DNA of 64,000 bases from Gimesia sp. (GTDB taxonomy: Bacteria > Planctomycetota > Planctomycetia > Planctomycetales > Planctomycetaceae), in the NCBI GenBank assembly GCA_002706765.1, contig PAJV01000056.1, positions 1-64,000 on the forward strand. Reading direction: 5' to 3'. Made by a program: the position numbers and the translations under genes. How positions within the stretch are numbered: position 1 is the stretch's first letter; each line of letters begins with the position of its first letter. The notes under the pieces are model-generated. The model saw only the letters and a list, made by a program, of their open reading frames with translations, searched no databases and had not been told where the DNA came from. Of this stretch, positions 1-9,438 are shown one piece after another.

Positions 1-77
1 AATAAGTCCTTGCCGCTCCCTGTGTCGATAAAGCCAAAACCTTTGTCCGTCAGTCTCTTGATTGTGCCTTCTGCCAT
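1..77 (-). CDS. Cold-shock protein, N-terminal part (runs off the window)
   Basis: The reverse strand from 77 downwards translates as MAEGTIKRLTDKGFGFIDTG and continues to the window edge. This is the N-terminus of a CspA-type cold-shock domain, a small single-stranded nucleic-acid-binding OB fold, with the RNP1 core KGFGFI. Only 25 full codons lie in the window, so the C-terminal half is not seen. It is shorter than most ORF callers would report. Family assignment is firm; which csp paralogue it is cannot be said. Confidence 0.88.
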   Translation of the reverse strand, partial: MAEGTIKRLTDKGFGFIDTGSGKDL

Positions 78-354
78 CTTCAATCCGATTCATAAAAAAA
101 GTCTTTCTGGAGCGTCTGACACAACGGGTTCAGGCTGCTCAACCACAGAAATTTAGTCTAGCCAGAAACTTGGACAAAAATCAAGGTAGCGACCACCACG
201 AACGGGAATTGATCGTTGTTGTCGGTTAAACCATGTGGTGGGTGAGGAGTTGTAGTAGTATTAAATACTAATACCGGCAATAATAGATTATATTTACAGA
301 AAGGATAAAGTCTTTTTGACATACCCTGAGCGATGGTAAGATACGAGGACTCCG

Positions 355-750
355 ATGGAAAACATACAACGACTTCTCAACATCGCCAGTGAAGGATCGT
401 CAGCGAACCGACTCACAATAGAAAATGTGAAGAACTGGTTGGTGGACTATCTGGCTTCGAGAGTCGATGAGGTATCACTTTTTCCTGACCAAGAGGGCTG
501 CGACCATTGGGACATGATCGCCGCTGATTATGACTCGACTGACAACGTACAATTCCTTGCGGCGTATTTCTCAAGCTCTCAAGTGACGTTTCTCGCAGGG
601 ACGGGCAACCCTCAAGCTGTTCGTTCATTTGCGGAAAATGATTTCCCAGAGAATGTCGCTGACATCTTACCAACGCTTTCAGAGAGATTTTCGGCAGGGA
701 ATGAATGGACAGTCTCACTTGATGAAGTCACTCGGTGGACGCTGGGATGA
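355..750 (+). CDS. Hypothetical acidic protein, 131 aa
   Basis: A 131-residue open frame starting at ATG 355, about 10 bases after a GAGGACT purine stretch. It has no signal peptide, membrane segment or motif that I recognise. The composition is acidic and globular, with alternating helical and strand-like stretches. The opposite-strand frame here has shadow-like composition, so I take this strand as real. No function is proposed. Confidence 0.55.
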   Translation: MENIQRLLNIASEGSSANRLTIENVKNWLVDYLASRVDEVSLFPDQEGCDHWDMIAADYDSTDNVQFLAAYFSSSQVTFLAGTGNPQAVRSFAENDFPENVADILPTLSERFSAGNEWTVSLDEVTRWTLG

Positions 751-856
751 CGGCTATACTCTGAATTCGATTCATTCCTTTATGGTGTTTAAAGTCCAGA
801 ATTAAGTATAAGCTTCTTTGATCGGAGCAACTCATATTTCACAAGAATGATATTCT

Positions 857-2191
857 ATGAAGCTTTTCACCTCATTGAACAATTTCGGTATTTTCAACAC
901 ATTCATTTTTCTTTTGTTGTGTAGCGGGTGTGGAAACACGGATGAACCTGCTGCCATCACGGAAACTGCCACCAAGACGGAAGCTGATATCGATTCTGAA
1001 AACAAGGCAATCGAAGCGATCAAGGCACTTGGGGGAGAAATTGCTCTTGATGACACGGGCAATGTTACTCAAGTCGATTTTTATTTAGACGACATCAGTG
1101 ATGCAGGACTTGTGCATCTCAAAGGGCTGACCAATCTGACCACATTGAATCTTGAGTTCACCAATGTCAGTGATGCAGGACTTGTGCATCTTAAAGAGCT
1201 GACCAGACTGACGACATTGAACCTTGCGTTCACCAAAGTCACTAATGCAGGACTTGTACATCTTAAAGGGCTGACCAATCTGATGACATTGGACCTTAAA
1301 GACACCAATGTCAGTGACGCAGGACTTCTGTATCTTATTGTGTATCTCAAAGGGCTGACCAGTCTGACCACATTGAATCTTGAAGGCACCAAAGTCAGCG
1401 ACCTGCTACTTGTGCATCTTAAAGGACTGACTAATCTGACGACATTGAACCTTAAAGACACCAATGTCAGTGACGCAGGACTTGTGCATCTTGAGGAGCT
1501 ACCAAATCTGACGACATTGAACCTTGAAAAGACCAAAGTCAGTGACGCAGGACTTGTCCATCTTAAAGGGCTGACAAATCTGACCGCATTGAACCTTTAC
1601 GGCACCAACATCAGTGACGCAGGACTGATTCATCTTAAAGAGCGAACCAATCTGACGGCATTGAACCTTGATTTCACCAAAGTCAGTGACGCAGGACTTG
1701 TGCATCTGAAAGGGTTGACCAACCTGACCATGTTGAACCTTAAAGACACCAAAGTCAGTGATGCAGGGTTTGTGTATCTTAAAGGGCTGACCAAGCTAAC
1801 CACATTGGACATTTCACGCACTAAGATCAGTAATGCAGGACTTGTGATTCTTGAAGAGTTCACGAATCTGACGACATTGAACCTTGAAAACACCAATGCC
1901 AATGACGCAGGGCTTGTGCATCTGAAAGGGCTGACAAATCTGACGACATTGTACCTCTCTGGCACCAATAATTTCAGTGACGCAGGACTTGTGTATCTTG
2001 AAGATCTAAAGAATATAACGACATTGTACCTTCGGTTCACCAACGTCACTGATGCAGGACTTGAGCATCTCAAAGGGCTATCCAAACTAACTTATTTGAA
2101 TTTGTACGGATCTAAAATCACTAAAGCGGGAGTAATGAAATTGGAGGCAGCAATACCCGATTGCGAGATTTCGCACCATCTAGGTATTTAG
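857..2191 (+). CDS. Leucine-rich-repeat lipoprotein
   Basis: 444 residues. An N-terminal hydrophobic segment ends in a lipobox (LLCSGC, cysteine near residue 25), so the mature protein is probably a lipid-anchored envelope protein. From about residue 75 onward it consists almost entirely of 24-residue leucine-rich repeats of the SDAGLVHLKGLTNLTTLNL type, the GALA/internalin-like style that is very common in planctomycetes. LRR domains of this kind bind proteins; the ligand is unknown. Repeat units are nearly identical at DNA level, which suggests recent expansion. One unit near 1340 carries a short insertion (LIVYLKG) and one near 1970 has two extra residues. Confidence 0.85.
   Translation: MKLFTSLNNFGIFNTFIFLLLCSGCGNTDEPAAITETATKTEADIDSENKAIEAIKALGGEIALDDTGNVTQVDFYLDDISDAGLVHLKGLTNLTTLNLEFTNVSDAGLVHLKELTRLTTLNLAFTKVTNAGLVHLKGLTNLMTLDLKDTNVSDAGLLYLIVYLKGLTSLTTLNLEGTKVSDLLLVHLKGLTNLTTLNLKDTNVSDAGLVHLEELPNLTTLNLEKTKVSDAGLVHLKGLTNLTALNLYGTNISDAGLIHLKERTNLTALNLDFTKVSDAGLVHLKGLTNLTMLNLKDTKVSDAGFVYLKGLTKLTTLDISRTKISNAGLVILEEFTNLTTLNLENTNANDAGLVHLKGLTNLTTLYLSGTNNFSDAGLVYLEDLKNITTLYLRFTNVTDAGLEHLKGLSKLTYLNLYGSKITKAGVMKLEAAIPDCEISHHLGI
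1084..2130 (+). repeat. Tandem 72-bp coding repeats (LRR units)
   Basis: About fourteen copies of a 72-bp unit, each beginning near GACGCAGGACTTGTGCATCT, encode the 24-residue LRR modules of the lipoprotein gene. High identity between units makes slippage and unequal recombination likely, so copy number may vary between strains or be misassembled from short reads. Confidence 0.85.
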
Positions 2192-2895
2192 TCTATTTGT
2201 CAGACAAAACCATTGATCAGACTAACGTTCAGATTACTAAAACAGCGGTCGATGCAGCAGGTACAATGATGATCTCAATTGGAACGGTCATGAAGGGAGC
2301 AGATCTATCAGGATCTCCAGTTGACCAGACAATCATCGCTGTAACCAAGGCATTTTCAGAGCTTCATGGTGATATTGTTTTCGGAAGTAGTCCGGCATTG
2401 AATGTTGTATTTCATGTGCCGGGAAGCATGGGATGCCCAGATTGGGACGGTCTATGAGAAGCAACATTTTCCCAGAGCAAGCAACTACTGATAGTTCAGA
2501 TTGCTGTTCCCGAAGATTTAGCCCGTGGGGATAACGTCAGAGAATTCATGATAGAAAGCCTCTATGGTGCAAATGCTGTTGCCTTTGAGTTCTTCCGACA
2601 GAAAAATATGAATTATCCATTGGAGGATGCAGAGAAGTTGGTGTCGAATGTCGAGGCTAAATTATTTTTGGAGCAGTTTGCACAGTTGGACAAGTTTTAC
2701 GTTTTTAAAGCACCAACAATTCAAGGGGGACTGATCTGCTATCTTGCGGCAGACGGAAAAGCCTATTCAATGATGGATGATAATGATGAACGGGTTGAGA
2801 AATGCATTGCGTTTTTAGAGAAAATGGATTGTCCGGTATTCTCAACTGTGGAGGAGATAGATGCCCATATCGCCCGTTTAGAAAATGACGACTAG
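2161..2895 (+). pseudogene. Hypothetical gene interrupted by an in-frame TGA
   Basis: Two open frames, 2161-2457 and 2458-2895, are in the same phase and are separated only by the TGA at 2455-2457. No other stop occurs in that phase up to the terminal TAG at 2895. The joined protein would run ...MGCPDWDGL[stop]EATFSQSKQLLIVQ..., and both sides look like genuine protein. A nonsense mutation in one ~240-residue gene explains this better than two genes. The 5' end is uncertain: the frame overlaps the LRR gene by 31 bp, and ATG 2266 is a plausible internal start. The family is not recognised. Confidence 0.6.
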
Positions 2896-3027
2896 CCTTT
2901 TGCATATCATTTCGACATTATTTCTTTATGTTTACATTGAAGGGAGTATAATAAATCAGCCGTCTGTAGCAGGCACACAGATTGCTGTTATTCTATCTGA
3001 CTTATCCTTTTGGGATAAACTACAAAC

Positions 3028-3831
3028 ATGACTGCTTGTTACCGTTGTGCCTCCATCATCCTATACCTGCACTTAGCAGCCTCTCTTTCATTCTGTGATG
3101 AGTCCAAGCTCATCTCCGAACTCCGCAAGCTCCCTGGCGTCCACTCAGTCACATCTACACCGGTCAAAACCAAGCCAAAGCAAATCATCATCCATCTGCT
3201 GAATTGGCATTATATTTCCAAAGAGGATTTTGCCACCGATCTTTCCGATTCATCAGATGGTGAATTATCAGAAGCTGAAATTGAAAAGCGATATCGCCAA
3301 TTCTTGGATGATGTGGAAGCGATTCAGAATGAACAGGAGCAGATCCTGAAATATTTGATCGAGAAACACAAAGTTCGATCAGTGTTTCTGGAAGGGCTTT
3401 CGAAAAAGAACCTGAGTGCGTTCAATAGCTTCATCAAAACGCTTCGGGAATTTGAAATGCCAGAAGGTGATGGTGCTTTGGATCTATTCTTTAAAGAGCA
3501 GTACAGGCGGGACTGTTTACAGATGGGGGCAGCCGCTCAGTTGAAGATCTCTGGAATGTTAGAATCTGTTTTGCCTCTCGAAAATGCCGAAGCTTTTGAA
3601 GCAGCTAATCCTGTTGGTAAAGATGGTAAGGTTCGAATTGATAAAAATGCAGAGGAGAAGCGGGAAGATGAGATGGTTAAGCTTTTAATGAAAGGGGAGG
3701 GGATTTCGGTCATTCTTCTTGGGGGAGGGCATGATCTGACTGACAATCTGAAACGAATGAAGGTCGATTCTGTTTTGTATTTTCGGGTGAGTGGTAAGCA
3801 GTATGAGAGGGTTGTGAATAACCAAGATTAA
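3028..3831 (+). CDS. Secreted hypothetical protein, possibly TraB/GumN-like
   Basis: 267 residues with a short N-terminal hydrophobic segment (about residues 8-22) that could be a signal peptide. The middle contains a charged, coiled-coil-like stretch, then a strand (SVFLEG), and near the C-terminus a glycine-rich strand-turn (ILLGGGHDL). The order VFLEG ... LLGGGH loosely resembles TraB/GumN-type proteins, in which a conserved E follows a strand and a GxGH occurs late, but this is only a resemblance. No neighbouring gene gives functional context. Confidence 0.6.
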   Translation: MTACYRCASIILYLHLAASLSFCDESKLISELRKLPGVHSVTSTPVKTKPKQIIIHLLNWHYISKEDFATDLSDSSDGELSEAEIEKRYRQFLDDVEAIQNEQEQILKYLIEKHKVRSVFLEGLSKKNLSAFNSFIKTLREFEMPEGDGALDLFFKEQYRRDCLQMGAAAQLKISGMLESVLPLENAEAFEAANPVGKDGKVRIDKNAEEKREDEMVKLLMKGEGISVILLGGGHDLTDNLKRMKVDSVLYFRVSGKQYERVVNNQD

Positions 3832-4021
3832 GTATCTCATCATTCCTTACCCTAAAGCAAATCAACAGCCCAGCATCCACTCACATGCTCATTTTGCTGA
3901 CGACAATAATTCAAAATGTCTTCGTCTTTGCAATCGTCGTAAATAGAGTTAATTTAAGTTATTGGCTTTATCTTTTTGGAATCCTCTGCTCTTAAATAGT
4001 CTTTGCCAAATTTTTTAATGC

Positions 4022-4774
4022 TTATTTTGCTTGTTTATTCCCCTGTTCAGCAGCTTTACGAAGCCATACTTCCGCTTGCGTATGATCTTGCTTGACACCT
4101 TCTCCATTTTCATACATGACTCCTAAACTATATTGCGCAGCAGTATTTCCCTGTTCAGCAGCTTTGTGAAACCACTCTACCGCCTTTTTATGGTCTTGCT
4201 TGACCCCTTCTCCTTTTTGATACATGACTCCTAAATTATACTGTGCTTCGGCAATTCCCTGTTCAGCAGCTTTGCGAAACCACTCTACTGCCTTTTTATG
4301 GTCTTGTTTGACCCCTTTTCCATAAGCATACATGACTCCTACAGTGACTTGTGCAGCAGCATTTCCCTGTTCAGCAGCTTTTTGATACCACTCTACTGCC
4401 TTTTTATGGTCTTGATTGACACCTATTCCTTTACCATACAGGAATCCTAAATCGTATTGTGCACTTTCATTTCCTTGTTCAGCAGCTTTTCGAAATAACT
4501 CTACTGCTTGCTTTTGGTCCTGCTTTACACCTTCTCCTTTAGCATACATGAGTCCTAAATTATATTGTGCATCGGCATCCCCTGATTCAGCAGCTTTAAG
4601 GCACCGTTCAAACTCCTGTCGTTCCTCTTGTTTCACCTGCTCGGATTTAATGGAACCTGATTTGGGTATTGGCTTGACGGATTGATCACGCTGTTGATTA
4701 TCTTGACATCCGCTAAGCACAATCAAACAAAAAGCAACAACTTGCCACTTACCGTGTTCCCGTGTTGTTTTCAT
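4022..4774 (-). CDS. Sel1-repeat lipoprotein
   Basis: 250 residues. The N-terminus has a hydrophobic segment ending in a lipobox (VLSGC). Residues from about 60 to the end form at least five to six Sel1-like tetratricopeptide repeats of 36 residues, with the consensus AAEQGNAAAQ..LGVMYxxGEGVKQDHKKAVEWF. Sel1 repeats are helical solenoids that mediate protein-protein contacts in envelope signalling and assembly. The protein is probably anchored to the outer or cytoplasmic membrane. The next minus-strand gene upstream (to 5326) is a shorter paralogue with the same lipobox style, so the pair arose by duplication. Confidence 0.85.
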   Translation of the reverse strand: MKTTREHGKWQVVAFCLIVLSGCQDNQQRDQSVKPIPKSGSIKSEQVKQEERQEFERCLKAAESGDADAQYNLGLMYAKGEGVKQDQKQAVELFRKAAEQGNESAQYDLGFLYGKGIGVNQDHKKAVEWYQKAAEQGNAAAQVTVGVMYAYGKGVKQDHKKAVEWFRKAAEQGIAEAQYNLGVMYQKGEGVKQDHKKAVEWFHKAAEQGNTAAQYSLGVMYENGEGVKQDHTQAEVWLRKAAEQGNKQAK

Positions 4775-4879
4775 AACTCATTCTTCTACTAAAACATCGA
4801 GGCAAAACAGAATTGTAGAGACTTCACATTGTCTTTAGATAATTCAAATCACAACAGGGACTTCTCCCCGGCAAAATTT

Positions 4880-5326
4880 TCAAAGCTTGTTTTGTTTTTT
4901 TAACTGTCTATAGGATTTGTTTAACCACTCATACCCCTGAGTATCATCTTGCTTAACACCTTCTCCATTTAGATACATGATACCTAAATTAAACTGTGCT
5001 ACGGCATTCCCCTGCTCAGCTGATTTTCGAAACCACACTACCGCTAGCGTGTTGTCTTGCTCAACACCTTCTCCATGAGAATACATCAATCCTAAATTGT
5101 TTTGTTCCACGGCATCTCCTAGCTCGGCAGCTTTTCGGCACCGTTCAAACTCCTGTCTTTCCGCTTGTTTCACCTTCTCGGATTTATTTGATATGGAATC
5201 TGATTTGGGTGCTGGTACGGCTTTCTTATCTTCATGGCATCCGCAAAGCATAATCAAACAAAAAGCAACAAATGAGAACACCCCAGCAGTAGAGGCAACC
5301 ATCTCTTGCCGCTTACCTTGAGCCAT
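4880..5326 (-). CDS. Short Sel1-repeat lipoprotein (paralogue of neighbour)
   Basis: About 148 residues if the start is the ATG at 5326 (MAQGKRQEM), which is preferred over the longer frame starting at 5350. A hydrophobic segment ends in a lipobox (IMLCGC), followed by a charged linker and two to three Sel1 repeats (36-residue GLMYSHGEGVEQDNTLAVVWF type). The linker KQAERQEFERC matches the equivalent KQEERQEFERC of the downstream Sel1 gene, so the two are tandem paralogues differing in repeat number. Confidence 0.82.
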   Translation of the reverse strand: MAQGKRQEMVASTAGVFSFVAFCLIMLCGCHEDKKAVPAPKSDSISNKSEKVKQAERQEFERCRKAAELGDAVEQNNLGLMYSHGEGVEQDNTLAVVWFRKSAEQGNAVAQFNLGIMYLNGEGVKQDDTQGYEWLNKSYRQLKKQNKL

Positions 5327-5456
5327 ATCAGATTTCTCCCAGTCAAACAAGAATCGAAGAGAACTTGTCTGATACTATCTTCCAGCTAGAAGAGAAATAT
5401 GTCAATCGGTCTTAGGCTATCACATGAGAGAGTTTCTGGGGCCTGCGTTCTGAATT

Positions 5457-5573
5457 ATGGCAGCAGACACCACAGTCCGCCTCTGGCACGTCGGTAACTA
5501 CGCCTATGGCTGGGAAGACGCTGGTCGAGAACCCGAACGCTTTGGAACTTTTACCTTGAATTTTAATCAATAA
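5457..5573 (+). pseudogene. WD40-like C-terminal stub
   Basis: A 38-residue open frame begins MAADTTVRLWHVG. The DTTVRLW block is the typical end of a WD40 blade. A stop codon lies six bases upstream of the ATG, so no longer protein is encoded. It looks like the 3' remnant of a WD40-repeat gene, a family abundant in planctomycetes. Confidence is limited by its short length. Confidence 0.4.
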
Positions 5574-5767
5574 AGTTCGTGCTTTGGCGTATCGAATCCG
5601 AGTTCAATTGGCAGTTTGAACATTATATCTGGTTAGTGAGCGTCAGATTGGACAAGCCCTCACTCGAAGTAGCCTTGAGCAAAAGCGATGTCCACGTATT
5701 CTGAAAATCTGTGAAAGTGCAACTCCCAAGTGGGGTCAACCCATCGGTCAAGGCACCCACAAGCAGG

Positions 5768-6460
5768 CTATTTCGGTTTCTCCAAGACCAGTTCTCCGGC
5801 TTCGTCACGTACGAGACAAAGATCGGGTTCTTCATCTTCAAGGCAGGGTTCTACAACAACTTCTTCAAAAGTGATCTGGCTTTGAATGTCACCAGGAATC
5901 CATTCAACGCACTCGCTCGTGTCCCATAGCATTGATTCCAGTTCACTTCCGCCGAGTTCCAGAATCTCTTCCTTACTGGCATCTGTCGGGAGTTCGACAA
6001 TTGCTTCGGTGTGGGTCTTGGTGACTTCCTCGCCAAATAGAATTATCTTGAGCTTCTTCGAGGGAGCTTTCGGTGTCTCTTCCAGGACGGCACTCTCCGT
6101 AGTGGCGTCAAGAGGTCCGGCATTGGCCCTGCTCACGATGAATGAGTCCATGTCAGTGGGCTTCTTTTCGATCCATTCGGCCAAAACACGACGATACTCC
6201 ATACCACCGGCGCAGTCGCACTTGCCTTCCTTGGCTAGTCGTTCATAGGCTGCGAAAAATTCGCTGACTGGAACAATTTCCTTCTCTGTTGTCACAGCGG
6301 CCAGTGGACCGTTGATGTCCTCCAGGTGCCAAATTCCATAGTGAATCTCAGACAACGACTCGCTCGGTTGTTTCGTACATTCTGCCTGGTTTTTTGCCCA
6401 ATTGAAGTAGCCTTCACATGCATCCTCGTAGGTTATAGCATTCTTTGTTATTCGGTTCAT
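5768..6460 (-). CDS. Acidic hypothetical protein, paralogue of the 25.7-kb acidic protein
   Basis: 230 residues, strongly acidic in its C-terminal half. The last ~95 residues (from KLKIILFGEEV) align with the 103-residue protein at 25661-25972: both have a GEEV strand, an acidic LP/VP block (ELPTDASKEE versus EVPEDMSNED) and the ending EPDLCLVRDEAGEL versus EPELSVFRDDSGEF. The N-terminal ~120 residues (with CDCAGG) are unique to this copy. In both places an AEP-primase-like gene lies within about 1.2 kb. A role in element replication or control is an inference from this repeated pairing. Confidence 0.65.
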   Translation of the reverse strand: MNRITKNAITYEDACEGYFNWAKNQAECTKQPSESLSEIHYGIWHLEDINGPLAAVTTEKEIVPVSEFFAAYERLAKEGKCDCAGGMEYRRVLAEWIEKKPTDMDSFIVSRANAGPLDATTESAVLEETPKAPSKKLKIILFGEEVTKTHTEAIVELPTDASKEEILELGGSELESMLWDTSECVEWIPGDIQSQITFEEVVVEPCLEDEEPDLCLVRDEAGELVLEKPK

Positions 6461-6580
6461 TTCATTTCTCCTCTACGCCTTCCCGACAAAGTCGGACACC
6501 TTTTCGGCAAACGTCGGCGTGAATCCGTCTACCGCCTCGTGTTCACGCTGACCTCCATCCGTGGAAGCTGCGTTTTTGGG

Positions 6581-6748
6581 TCACTCGTATGAGACTGCCA
6601 GCTTTTCGTCGATGAGTCTCTGGATCAGCTTACTTGGGCTCTCAATCGTCAGTTCACCTCCATGCCCATCGACACTAAGCCTTGGGGCATGGAGGGTTTT
6701 AAATGTTGTTCTATATGAAGGCATTCTCTGCGTACCAAGATTCTCCAT
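6581..6748 (-). CDS. Small hypothetical protein, 55 aa
   Basis: An open frame from ATG 6748 (MENLGTQRMPSYRTTFKTL) to TGA 6581 on the same strand as, and 120 bp upstream of, the acidic protein gene. The C-terminal SPSKLIQRLIDEKLAVSYE reads like a real amphipathic helix. No family is recognised and the plus-strand frames over it are equally open, so it is tentative. Confidence 0.3.
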   Translation of the reverse strand: MENLGTQRMPSYRTTFKTLHAPRLSVDGHGGELTIESPSKLIQRLIDEKLAVSYE

Positions 6749-6976
6749 GTAGAATTGGCAACAGCCGGGCGACAGAGAGGTCATCAAAGAGTGTGACACG
6801 CCCTTGGAAAGAGTTCCAAGAGCCAGACAAGAGAGAATGCCTTTCGGATGTGAGGCACTTGTTAGATGAAGTATTGCTCTACCGCTTGACCAAGCATCCG
6901 GCTTGGGCTGCGGGAGCATTCTGGCTTCATGCTGTTGGCTGTGCCTCAATGCTGGATTGCATAATATCGATATCTT

Positions 6977-7357
6977 ATGAGCAACTCAAGACGGACTTCG
7001 CCAGCAACAATAAAGATCTGGCTGTTGACGGCAATTGAAATCCTGAAAGATCATTTCACAGAGGCATATAATGAGACGCCTCATCATATTGAGACAATCT
7101 TGAGAGTTCGCAATGGAATAGAGGTTGTGATTGTATTGGTCACTGCTGGACTTGATGACTTAGACTCAGACAGACTAATTTCCAAACCGCAAGCTTACGT
7201 ATCCAACGCATGTCGTCTGTTTCTCAGAAGTACGAATGCCTTGAATGTTTTGGAGTCTATTCAAATTGGCTTGGAGAGAAAATACCGAGTGACCTTCCAA
7301 CACAAAGCGGCCTGGCTGTTGACGGATTCGATGCAATTATGGCAAGCAATTGGCTAA
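6977..7357 (+). CDS. Hypothetical protein, 126 aa (doubtful)
   Basis: 126-residue open frame with reasonable composition (helical, e.g. LVTAGLDDLDSDRL) but no recognisable domain and no clear ribosome-binding site. Another plus-strand frame (6703-7038) overlaps its start, so at most one is real. The stretch 6461-7629 otherwise holds only the small minus-strand ORF and the hairpin at 7483-7510. Confidence 0.28.
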   Translation: MSNSRRTSPATIKIWLLTAIEILKDHFTEAYNETPHHIETILRVRNGIEVVIVLVTAGLDDLDSDRLISKPQAYVSNACRLFLRSTNALNVLESIQIGLERKYRVTFQHKAAWLLTDSMQLWQAIG

Positions 7358-7482
7358 CAGCAAGGAGTTCCACTGTCGAGGTATAAGCTACAAGCAGGGT
7401 GAAGGCCACTTTTTGACTTTATTGAAGCCTGCTTCAATAATCCGCTTCAATTGAAAGCTAAAACACCCTCACTCTATAAGTA

Positions 7483-7510
7483 AAGCCCGCCAACTTTCGT
7501 TGGCGGGCTT
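7483..7510. terminator. Perfect 12-bp hairpin, terminator-like
   Basis: AAGCCCGCCAAC, loop TTTC, GTTGGCGGGCTT: 12 of 12 bases pair. A weak T-rich stretch (TTTACTT) follows on the minus strand only, so it would work best as a minus-strand terminator. It is one of several GCCC-stem hairpins that separate small genes between 7.4 and 11.4 kb. Confidence 0.55.
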
Positions 7511-7629
7511 CGGAACGTTCGTGGGCAGACACGAACATTATAGATAGAGCGTGGATTTCATATTTCTCTTCATGAAGTCGGCATTTTTTCTAAATGCGAA
7601 GGCTACTATACTATGAGGAGAAGGAACTA

Positions 7630-9438
7630 ATGGGCAGACCAAGTACACGATTTTTAAGAGCAATTAAATGGCACGCAAACGGGAAGCGGCTCACAGAATC
7701 CAGGGCAACATATGCTCTGTCCCGTTGGCTTTATCAAGGCCACGGCAAGAAGTATCTTTCGCTACCCGTCTGCGAAGATGGCATTGGTCGTTCTCCAGAT
7801 GACAAGCCGTATCGCTTTCATTGTCCTGACACTTGCAAGAAATATGCCCGTTGGAAGCCTTTCAATGACCACGTCACCGGTGATTGCAAAGGAATCGTCG
7901 CTGATGCAGAAACCAAGTTGGTGCCTTTTATCACCGTTGACCTCGATCGACACGATGCATCGGTTCCTTCCAAGCATCATCAGAAGATCGCTATCCAAAT
8001 CGGGCGTCATTTATGCAGAATTCCTCATGTCAAATGGCTTGCTGAAGTCAATCCGAACAATGGTTCAACCAAGTTCTTTGGGTTCCAACGTGCGGGTGAT
8101 CGCTTCAGAATGCAGGATGCCCAGACACTCGCCTCCAACATTCGGCGAGCCCTGATCGAACGTGGGCTTTGCCACAACGGCAATATCGAGGTCTTTCCAG
8201 ACAACTGTAAAGCCGTCTTCTTGCCTCTCAGAAGAGACAAGATCACGATCGCTGATCATGGCATGCTCCCTCGGGTAAACCGTAAAATCAAAGATGTGCG
8301 ATTCTATGGACAGACGGTCTGGGAAAAGCACCGGTGCTACTCGGTGCTGCACTTTTTGAACTGGATTTACCAGGGAGACAACTTCGACGAGGATACATTG
8401 ATCTCGGCACTCAGTTATTCATGCGCAGGACTGTCCGATGAAGTTGCATTGGAGTGTGAGCTTATCGATGAATCGTACGAGATTCTCAAAGCTCGCTCCC
8501 CGCAGGGGAGCGAGCCTGCTAATAACGTTACTGTTAGGCCGGTAACTGGTGCTGCCAATTACGATTCGAAAGAGCCCTGTGCGCTCAAGAGGAACTGGAC
8601 TGCCCTACTAGAGTTTGCCAGAACGTTCTTCTTGACTAATAAGAGATTACCGTCCGTCGAAGAAGCTATGGAGCATCTGAAACGAAATAGACTTTATTCA
8701 GGCAACTGGATTGATAATGAAGGACATCGTTGGCAGCGTGTTACCGACATCCTTGGCAAGATCGCAGAAACATTTGATCCATCTCTGGTCCAGGGGAACC
8801 AGTCGGTCATACTTGATCCTGGTATTCGTTTTTGGTGTCGCCGTCATTTTCCTAAGGGAATTGTTGGCCACCGTCGCAGAATCAACCAATTCGACATGAC
8901 CGCCGAAATTCAGGAGATTCGAGTTCCAGCCCGATTTGTCGAGCAGTGCATTGGCGTAATTGCTTTCTGCTTGGAAGATCACTTGGAGAACAAGGCGCTG
9001 CCAGTCAATCGAATCAAGGCTATCTGGAATTTGATTGAAGATACTCCAAGCTGGAACCAGACTTACTTCCAAGTTGTCCGCAATCATTTGGAGAAGATCG
9101 GGGTAGTCAAAATCTTCGACAAGAACCACCAGATCGGAAAATCATGGAGATGGGAGAAGGGTGATAACTTCCCAACAATAATACAGGATCAACATTCTGA
9201 GAAAAGAGTTCGTAGGGCTGGGACTTCAAACAACGGGCGACTGAGCACCGCAGGTGCGAGGGAGTGGGTAGGGAAGGGTATAAGGAAAGAAAGAATACAT
9301 AACTCCCTATATCAAACCCTGCGACCAAATTCAGGTATAGTGATGCAAAATAGTCTGCATCGAGGTCCACCGGATACGATTTCGATTAAACGACAACTTT
9401 TTCACTTCGATCGAATCAAATTAAGCCGCTTGAAGTAG
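7630..9438 (+). CDS. AEP-primase-like replication protein
   Basis: 602 residues from ATG 7630, chosen because GAGGAGAAGG lies 5 bases upstream; the longer frame from 7594 has no such site. Residues ~100-200 carry signs of an archaeo-eukaryotic primase-like catalytic fold: a strand with two aspartates (ITVDLDRH, D104 and D106) and a later EVF strand (about 187) before a basic run (LPLRRDK). A cysteine pair (HCPDTC, near 64-69) precedes it. The C-terminal half (about 400-520) looks like helical winged-helix DNA-binding segments. This is probably the replication initiator/primase of a mobile element. A second, diverged AEP-like gene is at 23905-25512. The assignment is by motif only. Confidence 0.55.
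   Translation: MGRPSTRFLRAIKWHANGKRLTESRATYALSRWLYQGHGKKYLSLPVCEDGIGRSPDDKPYRFHCPDTCKKYARWKPFNDHVTGDCKGIVADAETKLVPFITVDLDRHDASVPSKHHQKIAIQIGRHLCRIPHVKWLAEVNPNNGSTKFFGFQRAGDRFRMQDAQTLASNIRRALIERGLCHNGNIEVFPDNCKAVFLPLRRDKITIADHGMLPRVNRKIKDVRFYGQTVWEKHRCYSVLHFLNWIYQGDNFDEDTLISALSYSCAGLSDEVALECELIDESYEILKARSPQGSEPANNVTVRPVTGAANYDSKEPCALKRNWTALLEFARTFFLTNKRLPSVEEAMEHLKRNRLYSGNWIDNEGHRWQRVTDILGKIAETFDPSLVQGNQSVILDPGIRFWCRRHFPKGIVGHRRRINQFDMTAEIQEIRVPARFVEQCIGVIAFCLEDHLENKALPVNRIKAIWNLIEDTPSWNQTYFQVVRNHLEKIGVVKIFDKNHQIGKSWRWEKGDNFPTIIQDQHSEKRVRRAGTSNNGRLSTAGAREWVGKGIRKERIHNSLYQTLRPNSGIVMQNSLHRGPPDTISIKRQLFHFDRIKLSRLK

Noticed and set aside
1081..2085. Long minus-strand frames over the LRR gene
   Set aside because: They are antisense shadows of the 72-bp repeats with serine/arginine/valine-rich repeat composition.
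6703..7038. 111-residue plus-strand frame
   Set aside because: Overlaps two competing frames, has no motif, and its N-terminal part has shadow-like composition.
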